A stretch of 25,353 nucleotides of DNA from the IMG/VR virus record IMGVR_UViG_3300044695_004439, positions 1 to 25,353 of that record; one strand, given 5' to 3'. Below, one piece after another: positions 14,411-21,725 of this stretch. Below the pieces are notes generated by a model. That model was not told the origin of the DNA and did not search any database. It saw nothing but the letters and a program-made list of their open reading frames with translations. This DNA is from a virus. The position numbers and the translations under genes were made by a program. Position 1 is the first letter of the stretch. Every line of letters starts with the position of its first letter.

Positions 14411-15314
14411 CTTGTTTCAGATCCGCAAGCATCTGCCTAAGGATGTGAGCAGTCCGTGGCGGGACGGCATCGACGGAACGCTTCAAGGTTTCCAGAAACG
14501 AATCGCCGGTGTGTTGGAGATCCTGCAACTCTTGGATGACCTCGGATGCCACCTTGGTATCCTCGATCTCAGGTTGCCACGATTCTGCCCACACAGGTTC
14601 AGGCACGTCGTAGGGGTGCTTCTCGATGGAACCATCGGACATCAGGACTCCGTAGTGAGGCACTAGGGACTTCTGATCGGCGTTTTGCGGGATGAACCCG
14701 CCGTGGTTCATCACGTTGGGTAACATCCAAGGAATATGATTGTCCCCAATAATCATGGCATCGAGGTTGGGGTAGAGTCGCTCGAAACGAGACGACTCGT
14801 CGGCTTTGGCGTGGCAGTTGAACTGGTTGCTCCATGCGTACTTGTGGAGGACTCCCAGCTTAATCCCGTCGAAAGGGTGGTTGTCAGCTTCGGTCGGTGG
14901 TTCCCACCGACCCCAAGGCATCGCCCACACTTGCAAGTCCCTGTCACCGTCCCAAGTGCCTGCGGGTAAATCCCATAGGATCTCCGCAGCGACCAGACAC
15001 CCGTAGGCTCCTCGGAGCCTACTTTCATAGTCGTGGTAACGAAGATCGTGTTGGCCGGGAATGGCCGACATCTTAGGTAACTTCTGGATCGCAAACCGGA
15101 CGAGTTCGCTCGATGGGTTCCATCGGTCGAACACGTCCCCTGCGCAGATGATCGGAATACTCCTCTCACTGTTGTTGGCCGCACGATAGAGAGCATTGAG
15201 ATGATTCTCCATGACCTCGTACCAGTCCTTTTCGGCCCTGGCACTCGGAGCAGTCTCCCGCAAGTGGAGATCGGAACACAGGATGGCTAAAGGGGTCTTT
15301 TGCACGTCGGACAT
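14403..15314 (-). CDS. SbcD/Mre11-like (T4 gp47-like) nuclease
   Basis: A calcineurin-like metallophosphoesterase of 303 aa. I choose ATG 15314 (MSDVQKTPLAIL) over an upstream start at 15389, as it follows GAGAAG and limits the overlap with the previous gene to 28 bases. Motifs are in order: CSDLHL (D-x-H), GDVFDRW, AIPGQHD, a LHK block and IIGDNHIP. These are the metal-binding residues of Mn-dependent DNA exo/endonucleases in the SbcD/Mre11/gp47 family, which process double-strand breaks and cut DNA hairpins together with an SbcC/Rad50 ATPase. The partner ATPase halves lie on both sides. The C-terminus is helical, as in the part that binds the ATPase. Confidence 0.92.
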   Translation of the reverse strand: MSDVQKTPLAILCSDLHLRETAPSARAEKDWYEVMENHLNALYRAANNSERSIPIICAGDVFDRWNPSSELVRFAIQKLPKMSAIPGQHDLRYHDYESRLRGAYGCLVAAEILWDLPAGTWDGDRDLQVWAMPWGRWEPPTEADNHPFDGIKLGVLHKYAWSNQFNCHAKADESSRFERLYPNLDAMIIGDNHIPWMLPNVMNHGGFIPQNADQKSLVPHYGVLMSDGSIEKHPYDVPEPVWAESWQPEIEDTKVASEVIQELQDLQHTGDSFLETLKRSVDAVPPRTAHILRQMLADLKQDG

Positions 15315-16417
15315 ACTTCTCTCACTAATTTGATTTTGGTTTCTAACTCGGTGACAGATTGACAGGCGACTTGGTAAGTCCCCTGCCAATCTGCTATGCC
15401 ACTCAACACACGTTCCAACTTTGACTGCTTCGCTCGCGACTCTGCGAGTCGCTTGCTTGCTTCGAGCAGGAGATCCACGTCGCCGTGGATCTCATTAGTC
15501 GATGCGAGGTGTTGTATTGCAGATTGCAATACAACGAATCGGGATTGCTTGGCGGCAATCTGCTCGCCCTGCTTTTTCAGTTTTGCTAATCCTGATCCAA
15601 CAGTATTAACTAAACTGATTTTGGCCGACACGTCGGCCAAAGGTGCAACCGTCGTCAGAATCGCCTTACGGCGATTCTGCTTGTCGGCTAAAGCCTTGGC
15701 CTGATCGGCCAAGGCTTGCAAGCCTAGTATCAACTTTTCTAATGCTAGCAGAGACTTGGATAGCTCCACGACTACCTGCGTCTTGTCAGACAGCAGCGTG
15801 TATCGGCTTTGTTTATCCTGTAACTCTTGCATAAGCACTACTAATGATTTGTGCTGTACCAGAACGCCTGGAATCCAGGCGATCTGGTCGAGTTCGGCTT
15901 TTTGCTTCTCGGCGATGGTTTCCATCGCCGAAAGTTCGCCCTTGGTTCGGGTGGCGTTGCTGGCCGCCATTGCGTTTGCCTTGTCGATGATCGACAAGTC
16001 AACGATGCGGTTGAGTTCCTTTGCCATCTGACCGGGGGATAGCGTCAGCAGGAATGGAGCATCGTGCTGGCCTTGCAGGTTGATCTCCGAGAGTCCAAGC
16101 GTAGCTTGGACTTCGGATGGTTGCTTCGTGGCGCACGCCACGAAGGTCTGTCCGGCGACTCTGTAACCGTATCCTTCGGACGGATGCTTGAATCGAGTGA
16201 CCGCGCCTCTCTCAGAGGCGATGGTCACTTCGGTATGCGGTTCGTCAAACGTCTGCAATCCGGTGATCGGCTTGTGTTCCACAAGCCACCGGATTGCACG
16301 AAAGACGGACGACTTACCTGAATTGGTTTTGCCTGTGATTAAATTGACGTTCGGAACGAACGTCAATCGTCGGTCGCGGTGGGCCTGGAAATTGGTCAGG
16401 TGGATTTCTGTGAGCAT
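15287..16417 (-). CDS. SbcC/Rad50-like ATPase, N-terminal half ending at the zinc hook
   Basis: A 376-aa protein from ATG 16417, overlapping the upstream gene by 22 bases. The head starts MLTEIHLTNFQAHRD and carries Walker A GKTNSGKS (residues 29-36) and a Q-loop (LQGQHDAPFLL). A long helical arm follows to the end, which reads VREVCPTCKRPL, so the chain stops right after a CPTC zinc-hook motif (Cys 369 and 372). In normal SbcC or Rad50 the chain turns at this hook and returns to Walker B. Here the return arm and Walker B are separate genes more than 1 kb downstream. The gene is unusually rich in perfect hairpins, about 14 in 1.1 kb. Confidence 0.92.
   Translation of the reverse strand: MLTEIHLTNFQAHRDRRLTFVPNVNLITGKTNSGKSSVFRAIRWLVEHKPITGLQTFDEPHTEVTIASERGAVTRFKHPSEGYGYRVAGQTFVACATKQPSEVQATLGLSEINLQGQHDAPFLLTLSPGQMAKELNRIVDLSIIDKANAMAASNATRTKGELSAMETIAEKQKAELDQIAWIPGVLVQHKSLVVLMQELQDKQSRYTLLSDKTQVVVELSKSLLALEKLILGLQALADQAKALADKQNRRKAILTTVAPLADVSAKISLVNTVGSGLAKLKKQGEQIAAKQSRFVVLQSAIQHLASTNEIHGDVDLLLEASKRLAESRAKQSKLERVLSGIADWQGTYQVACQSVTELETKIKLVREVCPTCKRPL
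16255..16297. repeat. Composite 18-bp hairpin near the Walker A region of split SbcC
   Basis: Outer arms GCAATCCGGTG / CACCGGATTGC (11 bp), a 4-base bulge ATCG, then inner arms GCTTGTG / CACAAGC (7 bp) with loop TTC. Confidence 0.95.
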
Positions 16418-17616
16418 TTTGCTGGTAGGTATTTACTAGGTACGAAGTGTTCCTTGATGATGCCATTTTCGACCATCTGCATCGATGCTAGCAGCAATTC
16501 GACTATGGCATCCATCCCGTTATACGTCAGGAGCTTTGGCGTGGGAATCGAGAATATCTTGTTTCGCTGAGAATTTTCCTCGGATTCAAAGAACGAATCC
16601 ACGTCGTCAGCGAAGTAGGGCACGCCCAACTTCGCAAACGCCTGAAACTTCAAGCCCGTGATGCCGCTATTGGGATTCTCCCAATGCGCGGCCTGCATCG
16701 TATCCCACCACCACCGGCGAACCTGAACACCCAGCTTGGATCGGCTCCACCGATCCTCGAACTTCATGTTCGCAGCAATCTTCTGAATATCCGATACCAG
16801 GAATCGCCGAATCGCATCGTGCGTGTCGGCGAACACCGGGAATGATATGCAATGTACGTCGCCTTCGGCGACGTACGCCACCGCCATCGACACGATCAAC
16901 TGGTTGTCCCACTCGGGCTTTAGCCCGGTGGTTTCGTAGTCGAACGCCGCAATCTTGGCCGTCTTGGTAATCTTGTCCAGTTCAGCGATGATCTCTTGGG
17001 CATGGTAGACCTGCCGGATTCGACTGTCTAGCGGTACGCACCCATCGGGCCACGGGCGGCCCGATATTCGCATCGCATCCCGTAGGTACTTGTACTCAAA
17101 CATGCTCGACACGTCGAGCATCCGTTTGTGTTCGCCCATGAGGCCCACCGGGCAGATCCAGGCGTTGAGATCCCTGCAAGGGATCACCGCGCCGTACCAT
17201 CGGTCATAAAGCTCGGCAGGCTGTTGCCAATACCGGCCAATGACCGACTGCGTGGCTCTTGGCCCGTAGGGAATCACGACTTCGGGGTTGAGGCGAGCGA
17301 GTTCGCTCGCCACAAGCGGTTGGCAATGCCTCCACGCCTCATTTGAGGCCCCTGGGCAGGCCGCTGCGGGCACTTTGGGGTAAGCATCAAGAGTTACGCC
17401 AACCCGACTGCAAACTGTCCCTAAACGGCCAAATTGGCCGTTTAGAAGGGCATCCGGCGCGTCGTCACCGGCTTTATCGACTACAAAGACGACTTTGGCC
17501 GGTTTACCCGGCCAAGTCTGCTTTGGATGCTGGCAACTTCGGTCTGCCTTGCACGTCCCGCAAAGCGGGACGACGGGCAAAGACTTGGTTAGCTTTGCGG
17601 AAGCGAACAGCGGCAT
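16396..17616 (-). CDS. UDG-like domain fused to DnaQ-type 3'-5' exonuclease (SPO1-type polymerase N-half)
   Basis: A 406-aa protein from ATG 17616, overlapping the upstream gene by 28 bases. Residues 1-190 resemble the family 4 uracil-DNA glycosylase fold, with Cys 19, 22, 87 and 98 placed to hold an iron-sulfur cluster. The usual GEAPG and HPS catalytic motifs are replaced (VDKAGDD; ICPVGLMGEH), so glycosylase activity is doubtful. Residues about 215-395 are a proofreading exonuclease with Exo I AFDYETTGL, Exo II NMKFEDRW and Exo III YNGMDA. Phage SPO1 DNA polymerase has the same UDG-like plus exonuclease order followed by a PolA domain. Here the protein ends before any polymerase domain, and no polymerase gene is visible in the window. 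Confidence 0.85.
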   Translation of the reverse strand: MPLFASAKLTKSLPVVPLCGTCKADRSCQHPKQTWPGKPAKVVFVVDKAGDDAPDALLNGQFGRLGTVCSRVGVTLDAYPKVPAAACPGASNEAWRHCQPLVASELARLNPEVVIPYGPRATQSVIGRYWQQPAELYDRWYGAVIPCRDLNAWICPVGLMGEHKRMLDVSSMFEYKYLRDAMRISGRPWPDGCVPLDSRIRQVYHAQEIIAELDKITKTAKIAAFDYETTGLKPEWDNQLIVSMAVAYVAEGDVHCISFPVFADTHDAIRRFLVSDIQKIAANMKFEDRWSRSKLGVQVRRWWWDTMQAAHWENPNSGITGLKFQAFAKLGVPYFADDVDSFFESEENSQRNKIFSIPTPKLLTYNGMDAIVELLLASMQMVENGIIKEHFVPSKYLPAKCSQKST

Positions 17617-18482
17617 TTCTTCTCAGCATCCTTTACAGAGTTCAGTAGGGCAAGCAATGCTTCGGGGTCGTCGAAAGACCAACCCGAAGTGGTTCGGATT
17701 ACGAAGAACGGCTCCTCTCCGGGGAGTTGATATTCGCACTCGACGGTCAGATACTCAGATCCGCAACCCGAGGCATCGGTAGTGCCGAGGGTGTTGGGGT
17801 CTTGGGTGAACTCAAAACTGACTTTGCTGATGTCTGGGCCGTAGTGGGTGGCGGTAGTCTCGGGTCGCTTGGCTTCGGGTTCAGTTGTCGAGGTTTGCTC
17901 GACAACTGGATCTGGTTCTGGTTTTACTAGCCGAAGGCTCTTGTACGATAGTACGAACCAGCAATTATTGATATTTATCTTAACACTCGCTAATCCGTCC
18001 AGAACCTCTGTCACGACCCCACGGTGGCCGTGTGTGCCTAGATGGGGGTTGCACACTTCTATTATGTCACCGACCTGAAATGGCCTGCGATATGGGTCAG
18101 GTTTGGCGGTTTCGATGGGCTTCCACGACCATTGCTCAAACTTTCTAACATCGACACCGAACCAGTATTTCATCATATCGGCAGCGCGTTCATTGGATTC
18201 TTTATGCGGAGCCCCAGCGTCTTGTGCCATCACTGCAAGATTGCAAAAAATCGTCCAAGCAAAATCGCTTTGAGATCGAACTAACTCGCAGTACCTATCG
18301 ACCACACTGACATCTTCTTTGGTGATCGGGGGATTTGATTCAGGCTCGACGGGCTTGCATTGTCCAGCGTTGACCCAAAAGGATTCATCGCACAAATCAG
18401 CCCGAACCCTCACGGCATCTCCTACAATGTCAATGACCTCAGCCTCGATCCAAACCTTATCACCAACTTTGAACTCGCTCAT
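17589..18482 (-). CDS. Hypothetical protein with KOW/SH3-like segments
   Basis: A 297-aa protein that starts in an ATGA overlap with the sliding clamp gene. Two segments look like small SH3/KOW barrels: FKVGDKVWIEAEVIDIVGDA at the N-terminus and FQVGDIIEVCNPHLG near residue 137, each with the VGD turn. Between them is a helical region (ERAADMMKYWFGVD), and a Pro/Glu/Thr-rich linker follows. The C-terminal part has LTVECEYQLPGEEPFFVIRT and ends in a charged helix. The family is not recognised. Its place between the clamp and the exonuclease suggests a role with the replication proteins; this is inference only. Confidence 0.75.
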   Translation of the reverse strand: MSEFKVGDKVWIEAEVIDIVGDAVRVRADLCDESFWVNAGQCKPVEPESNPPITKEDVSVVDRYCELVRSQSDFAWTIFCNLAVMAQDAGAPHKESNERAADMMKYWFGVDVRKFEQWSWKPIETAKPDPYRRPFQVGDIIEVCNPHLGTHGHRGVVTEVLDGLASVKININNCWFVLSYKSLRLVKPEPDPVVEQTSTTEPEAKRPETTATHYGPDISKVSFEFTQDPNTLGTTDASGCGSEYLTVECEYQLPGEEPFFVIRTTSGWSFDDPEALLALLNSVKDAEKKCRCSLPQS

Positions 18483-19486
18483 ACCACCGTCTCCATCGAA
18501 GTAAGGAATACAAAGGATTCGCCGCGAATACGCAGAGCAGTCTGCGTCAGCGAAACCGGATAGTCATGCTTGAGAAGCGTCTGGACATACTTTGGGTTGA
18601 TCCCAAACGCTCTGGCAGGCCCATCGTATTGTACGTCTCGGACTTCCTCATAAATCCCACTTTCGTTCTGCCCACGCACCATAATTTTCCCAGGCTTGAG
18701 CCGGAACTGGGCTTGCTTCCCAGTTCCGGTGTCAGCAAGGAACGCAGTCGCCTTCTGCAATGCGTCTAGTAGGCAACTCGGAAATCTCAAGCTAGATTCT
18801 GACTCTGAACGAAACGCATCCGAAAGATCCGGCAACGATCCACTGTACGTCCGGACTGCAACTTGCAGTCCGGTGTACGTCTTGAAATGCAACCAACCTT
18901 CCGATTCGGCCAGGGCGGCAACGCCCAGGCCGTTTACCGCACCGCAAGCCGAACGCTTGATAAGCGTCGGCTTGCTGATCGGGCAATCCAGCTTGTAGCG
19001 GATTGCCTGGAACGCATCCGTGGCCTGTAGGCCACGGGGGCTGAGTTCAACGCAGGTCAGTTCCCATGCTTCGGAGTCTTTGGCCGCCGAATCGGCGGCC
19101 ATCGCCAATGCGTCTGCGAACACCGGGGGAACGTCTGCCCACTCGCCTGCGGCATCCACCGCTTCATGGTGGGGGATGACTTCGGGGTGGACATTGAGTT
19201 TGATCTGACGGACGTTGGCACACTTGATTACCAATCGGTCGTCTTTGTACTCGATGTCGATCTCCTCCTCGGTGAGCTTACGCAAGGTTTCCAAAAGCGG
19301 CTTCGCAGGAGCCGCGCAGCGGAAATTGACAATGGTATCCTGTTGGCAGAGTACCTCGTCGTTGAAGGTGTAAACCTTCCCGTTCGAGAACAGAAAGCAG
19401 TCAGACTGCTCGATGTTCTCGGTAGAGGACAAGCCAGGGGCGCAGGACTCTAGGTGACGAAGGAATTCTTTACGCTGGATTTTCAT
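18479..19486 (-). CDS. DNA polymerase sliding clamp (beta-clamp-like)
   Basis: A 335-aa protein from ATG 19486, in an ATGA overlap with the nuclease gene. It begins MKIQRKEFLRHLESCAPGLS and follows the three-domain pattern of bacterial DnaN-type clamps, with ATDAFQAIRY in the middle (like the TDGHRL block of DnaN), INPKYVQTLLK in the third domain, and a hydrophobic end FVFLTSM that resembles the terminal strand of the family. It would tether the phage polymerase and nucleases to DNA. It is a little shorter than typical DnaN (about 365 aa). Hairpins are dense in its central part (18701-19101). Confidence 0.85.
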   Translation of the reverse strand: MKIQRKEFLRHLESCAPGLSSTENIEQSDCFLFSNGKVYTFNDEVLCQQDTIVNFRCAAPAKPLLETLRKLTEEEIDIEYKDDRLVIKCANVRQIKLNVHPEVIPHHEAVDAAGEWADVPPVFADALAMAADSAAKDSEAWELTCVELSPRGLQATDAFQAIRYKLDCPISKPTLIKRSACGAVNGLGVAALAESEGWLHFKTYTGLQVAVRTYSGSLPDLSDAFRSESESSLRFPSCLLDALQKATAFLADTGTGKQAQFRLKPGKIMVRGQNESGIYEEVRDVQYDGPARAFGINPKYVQTLLKHDYPVSLTQTALRIRGESFVFLTSMETVV

Positions 19487-20097
19487 TGGGAAGCTCCATA
19501 CAGTTTGTAGTGGTTCGTTGCTTCTGTCTGTAATGCTTTTCGTCTATCTTCGTTCCAAAACTCCGATGACGGTCGGATCAAAACTAACCCCTCGGAGCCT
19601 TCATACCGCATAAGACAACAACGCGAAGCATCATCGTCAAAGACCCAAGCCATGTTGGTAACGATCAATTCTTCCCGCAGATCCCGCCTAAAGACAAGAA
19701 CCCAAAACGGAGTACCCGCAAGCGAAGCGGATCGCTTCGCTTGCTCAATGAAGTCTCGCATCTGATTTGGCCCATTTGGCTTATCGAGCAGGTCTTGCAA
19801 GCTGATGCGATTAAATCCTCGTTTAAGCTCAAAAGTCGCTATGTTCAGCAACTTCTGTGCTTCGGGACATTGCGCTGCAATGTCCCCGTAGCCGTTGGCT
19901 GTGTTCCTGCCGGACTTTGCCCGGTTGGTGGCTCGGCCACCCGAGCCACCAAGCCGCCAGAACCAATCGTCGGCTTTGCCTTCGCTCCACCACAAGGATA
20001 GCTTTCGAGCGAACTCTCGCTCGAAAGCGGAGCCCTTCTTCGGATCGCCCTTGCGTTTCTTTTTTGGGGTAATAGGTGCAGTTGATTTCTTAGGCAT
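19483..20097 (-). CDS. PD-(D/E)XK nuclease, resolvase-like
   Basis: A 204-aa protein from ATG 20097. A basic N-terminus (KKKRKGDPKKG) precedes the nuclease core: AFEREFARKL with Glu 26, WRLGGSGGRATNRAKSGR, GYGDI with Asp 72, and FELKRG with Glu 90 and Lys 92. This is the D...ExK layout of the RecB/Holliday-junction-resolvase nuclease superfamily. The helical C-terminal half (LQDLLDKPNGPNQMRDFIEQ) is typical of the phage branch. It probably cuts branched DNA or replication intermediates. It overlaps the clamp gene by 4 bases and the upstream gene by 8. Confidence 0.82.
   Translation of the reverse strand: MPKKSTAPITPKKKRKGDPKKGSAFEREFARKLSLWWSEGKADDWFWRLGGSGGRATNRAKSGRNTANGYGDIAAQCPEAQKLLNIATFELKRGFNRISLQDLLDKPNGPNQMRDFIEQAKRSASLAGTPFWVLVFRRDLREELIVTNMAWVFDDDASRCCLMRYEGSEGLVLIRPSSEFWNEDRRKALQTEATNHYKLYGASQ
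19718..19744. repeat. 12-bp hairpin in the nuclease gene
   Basis: Arms GCAAGCGAAGCG and CGCTTCGCTTGC around GAT. Confidence 0.95.
19925..19952. repeat. 12-bp hairpin in the nuclease gene
   Basis: Arms TTGGTGGCTCGG and CCGAGCCACCAA around CCAC, over the codons for the conserved RLGGSGGRATN block. Confidence 0.95.
20001..20028. repeat. 12-bp hairpin in the nuclease gene
   Basis: Arms GCTTTCGAGCGA and TCGCTCGAAAGC around ACTC, over the FEREFA codons. Confidence 0.95.
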
Positions 20098-20335
20098 TAT
20101 TGCCCGCCCTCCTCGCGACTGCTTGCAGCACTCGCTCGTCCTTGATGTGTTGGTATCCAGGCCACTTATTCTCGACGGCCTGGACGAGTTCGCGGAAGCG
20201 AACTCGTCGAGGATGTTTACGCAGTTGAGTCGTCCTGTTTTTCTGCTTGTCGGCCTTTTTTTCCTCGGCGGTTCGCCGATCTTCCGGCTTTTTGTTCGAG
20301 TCTAGCCACTGCTTCCTGGTGAATCGGATGCTCAT
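20090..20335 (-). CDS. Small basic hypothetical protein
   Basis: I choose ATG 20335 (MSIRFTRKQWLDSNK, 81 aa) because it forms an ATGA overlap with the flap nuclease stop and follows AAAGG; an upstream ATG at 20431 lies deep in that gene. The protein is strongly basic (DRRTAEEKKADKQKNR, RKHPRRVRF), ends in a helical segment (HIKDERVLQAVARRAG) and may bind nucleic acid. No family is recognised. Confidence 0.7.
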   Translation of the reverse strand: MSIRFTRKQWLDSNKKPEDRRTAEEKKADKQKNRTTQLRKHPRRVRFRELVQAVENKWPGYQHIKDERVLQAVARRAGNNA

Positions 20336-21180
20336 TTTTTGATGCCTTTCGGGGTTCGTTGGGGGATGCTGTCGAATACTCGGCCCATCACTGACCAGTC
20401 CAGCGGAACGTCCTGTGGAACAGGACGGCACTTCGGCGTATCAGGTGCGGGCAGCTTGGTCAGTTGGATGTTCTTATTGTACGTTTCAATCTGGCTCGTA
20501 AATCGCTCGCGGAAGGCAGGATTTCCTTTTCCCATTAAAAATTTTGCGGCCTTCGCCATACCGATGCCTGTTAGTCCGACAACATTGTCGGACGAACAGC
20601 CTGCCCATGCCTTTGCGGAAGCGTAAAGGCATGGCGGCATCTCGGAGTGTTTCCTTCGGAAATCCTCCTCGTTGACAATCGTTTTGGAAGTCGGGCGGTA
20701 GACTACCACCCGACTGCCCTCGATCATCTGGTAGAGATCCTCGTCGTTGCTGACAATGTAGACCTTTCGAGCCTTTGGAAGATTCAGTACGCAGGATGCA
20801 ATCAGATCATCAGCCTCAAACCCCTTGGCCCAGAAGATATTCCTGGCTCCGATGGTCGGTAGGTGGATCTCACGGAACGCTGCAATCTGGTCAAATAGGA
20901 TCTGCCTGAGTTCCTTTTCGTCCTCAGGTGCTTGCAACCTCGCCTCTTTGCGAGGCTGCTTGTACGCAGGGTCGATTTTCTTGCGAAAATCGTACCCACC
21001 ATCGAAGCAGAAAATCAGGGTGTCTACGCACAGATCGTCCTGCAACTTGTTGCAGGACTGATGCAACGCCTTGAACAGCGTGCCTGGATCATCCCGCCAA
21101 AACTGCGGCGGGATGGTGTGCCACCGAGCGTAAGCGAGGTTACTTACGTCGATGATCGCGTAGCGAGCATCGTCGGTCAT
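20332..21180 (-). CDS. 5'-3' exonuclease / flap endonuclease (T4 RNase H / T5 D15-like)
   Basis: A 282-aa protein from ATG 21180, in an ATGA overlap with the upstream gene. The FEN metal ligands appear in order: IIDVSNLAYARW (Asp 11), FCFDGGYDFRKK, GFEADDLIAS, VYIVSNDEDLYQ and GCSSDNVVGLTGIG, the last also giving the helix-hairpin-helix DNA-binding turn. Such enzymes remove RNA primers and 5' flaps on the lagging strand. It fits with the clamp, RecA and exonuclease genes in the same series. It contains many perfect hairpins. Confidence 0.93.
   Translation of the reverse strand: MTDDARYAIIDVSNLAYARWHTIPPQFWRDDPGTLFKALHQSCNKLQDDLCVDTLIFCFDGGYDFRKKIDPAYKQPRKEARLQAPEDEKELRQILFDQIAAFREIHLPTIGARNIFWAKGFEADDLIASCVLNLPKARKVYIVSNDEDLYQMIEGSRVVVYRPTSKTIVNEEDFRRKHSEMPPCLYASAKAWAGCSSDNVVGLTGIGMAKAAKFLMGKGNPAFRERFTSQIETYNKNIQLTKLPAPDTPKCRPVPQDVPLDWSVMGRVFDSIPQRTPKGIKK
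20605..20634. repeat. 13-bp hairpin (one G-T pair) in the flap nuclease gene
   Basis: Arms CCATGCCTTTGCG and CGTAAAGGCATGG around GAAG. Confidence 0.9.
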
Positions 21181-21509
21181 CGCGTAGCCTCCGGAGTGGG
21201 TAGCGGTCGTTTCCTAAAGTCATGCAAGGCTTTTGTAAGCGTGTAACGAATAAGCGACTCCATTCTGTGTTCGTTCTCAGTGCAGGGTTCCATGCCGAAG
21301 AAGATGTCTAGTCTGTACACATTCCCATCGGAATGCAACAGACGCAAACTAACCTTCACAGCCAAGCCGTCAAGGTATCGTGGGTGAATCTCATAGGATT
21401 CACCCCCAGAGTAGTCAATCTCAACTTCGAGAAACTCGACAACTCGGGCTACAAACCGACCGAGCATCTTACGATGCTCGTCGGTTAATCTTGCCGGTAC
21501 TGCGGTCAT
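21177..21509 (-). CDS. Small hypothetical protein
   Basis: About 110 aa. Two adjacent ATG codons (21512 and 21509) follow GGAGG; the second is better spaced. It begins MTAVPARLTDEHRKMLGRFV and holds a beta segment VKVSLRLLHSDGNVYRLDIF, then a helix. No family is recognised. The junctions on both sides overlap, which supports co-translation. Confidence 0.7.
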   Translation of the reverse strand: MTAVPARLTDEHRKMLGRFVARVVEFLEVEIDYSGGESYEIHPRYLDGLAVKVSLRLLHSDGNVYRLDIFFGMEPCTENEHRMESLIRYTLTKALHDFRKRPLPTPEATR

Positions 21510-21511
21510 CA

Positions 21512-21724
21512 TTACCTCCGAGCTTCTGCCAACGCTGCGCGGGTGATGGCGATGCCTTCGAGTTGATGTCCGATCTCATGGAACTGATCTCGCAGTCGTG
21601 CGAGATCAGTTTTGATCTTGACCACCAACTCAGTCTTTTCGTCGGCTGTTAGGGCATCCCCTGACAGCACCTTTTGCTCTACGTTCATTGCCGCAGATCG
21701 GATCTGCTCAATCAGTTCGTCCAT
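21512..21724 (-). CDS. Small helical hypothetical protein
   Basis: A 70-aa protein from ATG 21724, two bases after the RecA-like stop, with AAAAGG upstream inside that gene. It is almost all helix (MDELIEQIRSAAMNVEQKVL, LTADEKTELVVKIKTDLARL) and may form a dimer. A 13-bp hairpin (21582-21611) covers much of it. The function is unknown. Confidence 0.7.
   Translation of the reverse strand: MDELIEQIRSAAMNVEQKVLSGDALTADEKTELVVKIKTDLARLRDQFHEIGHQLEGIAITRAALAEARR
21582..21611. repeat. 13-bp hairpin in a small helical gene
   Basis: Arms AACTGATCTCGCA and TGCGAGATCAGTT around GTCG. Confidence 0.95.
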
Positions 21725-21725
21725 C

